Shown here: positions 44,592 to 47,582 of the stretch, in pieces
Layout: each line of letters starts with the position of its first letter
How positions within the stretch are numbered: position 1 is the stretch's first letter
NCBI GenBank assembly: GCA_025465095.1
Contig: JAODME010000023.1
Location: 1-47,582 of the forward strand
Direction: 5' to 3'
From: Microbacteriaceae bacterium
GTDB lineage: Bacteria > Actinomycetota > Actinomycetes > Actinomycetales > Microbacteriaceae
Length of the DNA stretch: 47,582 bases
Translations under genes and position numbers: made by a program
The notes under the pieces: model-generated
Seen by the model: only the letters and a program-made list of their open reading frames with translations
Told to the model about the DNA's origin: nothing
Databases searched by the model: none

Positions 44592-46511
44592 GTGACCACC
44601 AACACCACGGACCCCATGATCGGACGTCTCATCGACGGCCGATACCAGGTGCGCTCACGCATTGCCCGCGGCGGAATGGCCACGGTGTACCTCGCGACCG
44701 ATCTGCGCCTGGAGCGCCGCGTCGCAATCAAGGTGATGCACGGTCATCTCGCCGACGACAGCCAGTACAAGGCCCGGTTCATCCAGGAGGCCAGGTCGGC
44801 GGCGAGGCTCGCCCACCCCAACGTCGTGAACGTGTACGACCAGGGTCAGGATTCCGAGACGGCGTACCTCGTGATGGAGTACCTCCCGGGGATCACGTTG
44901 CGCGACCTGCTCGAAGAGCACCATGTGCTCACCACGGATCAGGCGTTCGACATCATGGAGGCCGTGCTCTCCGGTCTCGCCGCGGCGCACAAGAACGGCA
45001 TTGTGCACCGCGACCTCAAGCCGGAGAATGTGCTCCTCGCCGACGACGGTCGCATCAAGATCGGTGACTTCGGGCTCGCGCGCGCGGCGACCGCGAACAC
45101 CGCGACAGGTAACGCGCTGCTCGGCACGATCGCGTACCTCTCCCCTGAACTCGTCACCCGCGGCATCGCCGACACCCGCAGCGACATCTACGCGGTCGGC
45201 ATCATGCTCTACGAGATGCTCGCCGGTGAGCAACCGTTCAAGGGCGAGCAGCCGTTCCAGATCGCCCACCAGCACGCGAACGACACCGTGGGGACGCCGA
45301 GCTCGAAGAATCCCGACGTTCCCGCGGAACTGGACGAGCTCGTGCTCTGGGCGACGGCGCGTGACCCCGACCAGCGACCACGAGACGCCAGGACGATGCT
45401 CGAGCAACTCCTCGAGACGCAGGCGTCCCTGCGCTCGGGCGCCCGGAGCTCGCCGACGCAACGCACAATGGTCCTCCCCGCAGCTGTGCCGATCGACCGG
45501 TCGAGCGACGCCACGCAGGTCATCAACCGTCAGATCCGCCAACGCACCGGCCCGGTGATCGCCGACAGCACGGCCGCGCTGCAGGCGGCGACGGCGCGCC
45601 GGAAATCCCGCGGATTCTGGCTCTTCGCCCTTGTGCTGCTGCTCGCGGCCGCCGCAGGCGGCACCGGCTGGTACTTCAACGCCGGTCCAGGGGCACTCGT
45701 GTCGGTGCCGGCCGTCTCGGGTCAGAGCGTCGAACAGGCGACCGCCACACTCACGGCCGCGAACCTCGTCGTCGCCGCCGGTTCGACGCTCGTGTACGAT
45801 CCGGTCGTGGAATCCGGCTTTGTGGTCGGCACCGATCCCGATCGCGGTGCCGCCATGGCACAGGGCGAGGCTGTCACGTTGCTCGTGTCGCAGGGTCCGG
45901 AACCGCTACCGGTTCCGCAACTGGCGGGGCTTGCGCGCGAGGAGGCGACCAGCACGATCGAGAACGCCCGATTCACGGCGGCTGAGCCCACCGAGGAGTT
46001 CAACGCCGACGTGCCGGAGGGCACCGTCATCCGCGCCATCGGCGAGGACGGAGCGGAGCTCGCGGCGGGTGCGACCTATCTCGACCAGCGACCGATCACC
46101 CTCGTCCTGTCTCGCGGAGCGGTGCCGAACGTTTCCGGGATGTCAGTGGAAGAGGCGACGTCGACGCTTGAGGGCGTCGGGTTGCTCGCGGAACGCGGCG
46201 TCCTCGACTACAGCGACACCATCTCGAAGGACAACGTGATCACAGCGGCGCCCAGGTCCGACGGCGCCGTGGTGCCCGGCCACACACTCGACCTGACCAT
46301 CTCGCTCGGCCCACGTCCCGTGCCGGTGCCTGATGTTGTCGGCCAGAGCTGGGCAGACGCGAAGCAGGCGCTTCTCAACCTCGGCTTCCAGCTCAGCTAC
46401 AACATCACCGCGGACATCGCGCCGGGCGCCTTCATAGTGACGGAGACGAACCCCGGTGCAGGCACCGCGGTCGCGAAGGGGTCCACCATCCGGGTGGGCC
46501 TTACCTTCTAG
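44592..46511 (+). CDS. pknL: PASTA-domain Ser/Thr protein kinase (PknL/PknB type)
   Basis: This 639-residue membrane kinase has a Hanks-type domain at residues 11-275: G-loop R-G-G-M-A at 26-30, catalytic Lys47, H-R-D-L-K-P-E-N at 139-146, D-F-G at 159-161, S-P-E at 184-186. A juxtamembrane region (276-340) and one membrane helix (about 343-362) follow. Outside the cell four PASTA-like repeats span about 370-639, expected to sense muropeptides or lipid II. Context (Rv2175c-like gene, prenyl synthase, aroG) matches PknL, but the M. tuberculosis PknL lacks PASTA repeats, so the symbol is by neighbourhood. The GTG start lies 59 nt after the LysM gene. Confidence 0.93.
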   Translation: MTTNTTDPMIGRLIDGRYQVRSRIARGGMATVYLATDLRLERRVAIKVMHGHLADDSQYKARFIQEARSAARLAHPNVVNVYDQGQDSETAYLVMEYLPGITLRDLLEEHHVLTTDQAFDIMEAVLSGLAAAHKNGIVHRDLKPENVLLADDGRIKIGDFGLARAATANTATGNALLGTIAYLSPELVTRGIADTRSDIYAVGIMLYEMLAGEQPFKGEQPFQIAHQHANDTVGTPSSKNPDVPAELDELVLWATARDPDQRPRDARTMLEQLLETQASLRSGARSSPTQRTMVLPAAVPIDRSSDATQVINRQIRQRTGPVIADSTAALQAATARRKSRGFWLFALVLLLAAAAGGTGWYFNAGPGALVSVPAVSGQSVEQATATLTAANLVVAAGSTLVYDPVVESGFVVGTDPDRGAAMAQGEAVTLLVSQGPEPLPVPQLAGLAREEATSTIENARFTAAEPTEEFNADVPEGTVIRAIGEDGAELAAGATYLDQRPITLVLSRGAVPNVSGMSVEEATSTLEGVGLLAERGVLDYSDTISKDNVITAAPRSDGAVVPGHTLDLTISLGPRPVPVPDVVGQSWADAKQALLNLGFQLSYNITADIAPGAFIVTETNPGAGTAVAKGSTIRVGLTF

Positions 46512-46514
46512 GCA

Positions 46515-47582
46515 TCAGGCCGCGCCGAGCTCCTCGGCAACGAGGAACGCGAGCTCCAGCGACTGCATGTGGTTCAGCCTCGGGTCGCAGAGCGACTCAT
46601 ACCGTGTCGCGAGGGTCGCCTCATCGATCTGCTCCGAGCCGCCGAGGCATTCGGTGACGTCGTCTCCGGTGAGCTCGATGTGGATGCCGCCGGGGTGCGT
46701 TCCTGCCGCGCGATGCGACTCGAAGAACCCCTTGACCTCGTCGACGACGTCGTCGAAGCGCCGTGTCTTGTACCCGGTGGGGGTTGTCAGGCCATTGCCG
46801 TGCATCGGGTCGGACACCCAGAGCGGTGTCGCGTCGAAGCCCTTGATCGCCTCAAGGAGCGGCGGGAGCGCATCCCGCACCTTCTCCGCTCCCATTCGGG
46901 AGATGAACGTGAGGCGCCCCGGCTCGCGGTTCGGGTCGAGCTTGTCGATCAGCCGCTCCATGTCTGAGGCGGATGTCGTCGGCCCGAGCTTCACGCCGAT
47001 CGGGTTGCGCACCCTCGAGAAGTAGTCGACGTGCGCGCCATCGATATCGCGCGTGCGCTCCCCGATCCAGAGGAAGTGGGCGGAGGTGTTCACGGGCGAA
47101 CCTGTGCGTGAGTCGATGCGCGTCATCGGCCGCTCGTAGTCCATCAGCAGGCCCTCGTGCGCCGTGTAGAACTCGACCCGTTTGAGCTCGTCGAAGTCCG
47201 CTCCTGCGGCCTCCATGAACTTGATCGCGCGGTCGATATCGCGGGCCATGAGCTCGTAGCGGGCGTTCGCCGGGTTGCGGGCGAAGCCCTGATTCCAGCT
47301 GTGAACCTGCCGCAGGTCCGCGAAACCGCCCTGCGTGAACGCCCGGACAAGATTCAGGGTGGACACGGCCGTGTGGTAGCCCTGCACGAGTCGGCGCGGG
47401 TCGGCCGCGCGGGACTCAGGGGTGAAGTCATAGCCGTTCACAATGTCGCCTCGGTAGGCCGGTAGGGTCACACCGCCGCGGGTCTCGTTGTCGCTCGATC
47501 GCGGCTTGGCGAACTGCCCTGCCATCCGGCCCATCTTGATCACCGGAGTGGAGGCACCGTAGGTGAGCACGACCGCCATCTG
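46515..47582 (-). CDS. aroG: Class II DAHP synthase (3' part; gene cut by window edge)
   Basis: This is the C-terminal 355 or so residues of a class II (plant-type) 3-deoxy-D-arabino-heptulosonate 7-phosphate synthase, the first enzyme of aromatic amino acid synthesis. It condenses phosphoenolpyruvate with erythrose 4-phosphate. Visible landmarks are G-R-M-A-G-Q-F-A-K-P-R-S-S near the visible start, E-F-Y-T-A-H-E, V-K-L-G-P-T-T, and S-D-P-M-H-G-N. The usual length is about 450-470, so roughly 100 N-terminal residues lie outside the window. It converges on the kinase gene with 3 nt between stop codons. Confidence 0.93.
   Translation of the reverse strand, partial: QMAVVLTYGASTPVIKMGRMAGQFAKPRSSDNETRGGVTLPAYRGDIVNGYDFTPESRAADPRRLVQGYHTAVSTLNLVRAFTQGGFADLRQVHSWNQGFARNPANARYELMARDIDRAIKFMEAAGADFDELKRVEFYTAHEGLLMDYERPMTRIDSRTGSPVNTSAHFLWIGERTRDIDGAHVDYFSRVRNPIGVKLGPTTSASDMERLIDKLDPNREPGRLTFISRMGAEKVRDALPPLLEAIKGFDATPLWVSDPMHGNGLTTPTGYKTRRFDDVVDEVKGFFESHRAAGTHPGGIHIELTGDDVTECLGGSEQIDEATLATRYESLCDPRLNHMQSLELAFLVAEELGAA

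Noticed and set aside
1-47582. CRISPR array, insertion sequence, prophage or att site
   Set aside because: I saw no regularly spaced repeats, transposase or integrase frames, or interrupted genes.

Overview
This window is a stretch of core chromosome from a GC-rich actinobacterium, most likely a member of the Microbacteriaceae (Micrococcales). The clues are a diheme QcrC/QcrA/QcrB cytochrome bc1 branch next to CtaC-F, DUF3043 and DUF3040 membrane proteins, a Wag31/SepF/YggT block behind ftsZ, a class II DAHP synthase, and a PASTA kinase beside an Rv2175c-like regulator. Family-level placement is inference from gene content and protein character. I see no insertion sequence, phage, CRISPR array, tRNA or rRNA, and no convincing sign of recent transfer.

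Layout. (1) 162-2484: glycerol uptake and phosphorylation (glpF, glpK), closed by a perfect hairpin. (2) 2661-13991: respiration. An isolated trpD diverges from ctaE-qcrC-qcrA-qcrB. Facing it are ctaC-ctaD-ctaF and a GNAT acetyltransferase, preceded by erpA (Fe-S insertion) and an M20 dipeptidase. These encode most of a bc1-aa3 supercomplex, and erpA may help mature the Rieske cluster. (3) 14033-17882: a DUF3043 membrane protein, pyrD, nrdR and hisD. (4) 18001-24656: dnaE, rluD, lspA, wag31/divIVA, yggT and sepF. (5) 24690-40823: a nearly complete division and cell wall (dcw) cluster on the minus strand, in transcription order mraZ, rsmH, ftsL, ftsI, murE, murF, mraY, murD, ftsW, murG, murC, ftsQ, ftsZ, yggS. 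Many neighbours overlap by 4 nt or more, which suggests translational coupling. (6) 41050-46511: a DUF3040 protein, a polyprenyl diphosphate synthase, an Rv2175c-like DNA-binding protein, a triple-LysM hydrolase-like protein and a PASTA-domain Ser/Thr kinase. (7) 46515 to the edge: a class II DAHP synthase gene, cut by the window end.

The most informative non-coding signals are these. Three MraZ boxes with an exact 10-bp period sit on the mraZ promoter. A long two-tier stem-loop fills the mraZ-rsmH gap. A perfect 20-bp palindrome covers the likely start point of ctaC. A -10 that reads on both strands lies between the M20 dipeptidase and DUF3043 genes. Several genes have a -10 hexamer only 6-9 nt before the start codon, so leaderless mRNA looks common here. 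The most interesting protein-level signal is MurE, whose third-residue selectivity motif reads D-H-H-P-R-F-E-D-P instead of the D-D-N-P-R type. That would fit an atypical (type B) peptidoglycan. I did not find a convincing new multi-gene system. The window is mostly well-conserved housekeeping genes with interesting regulatory detail.
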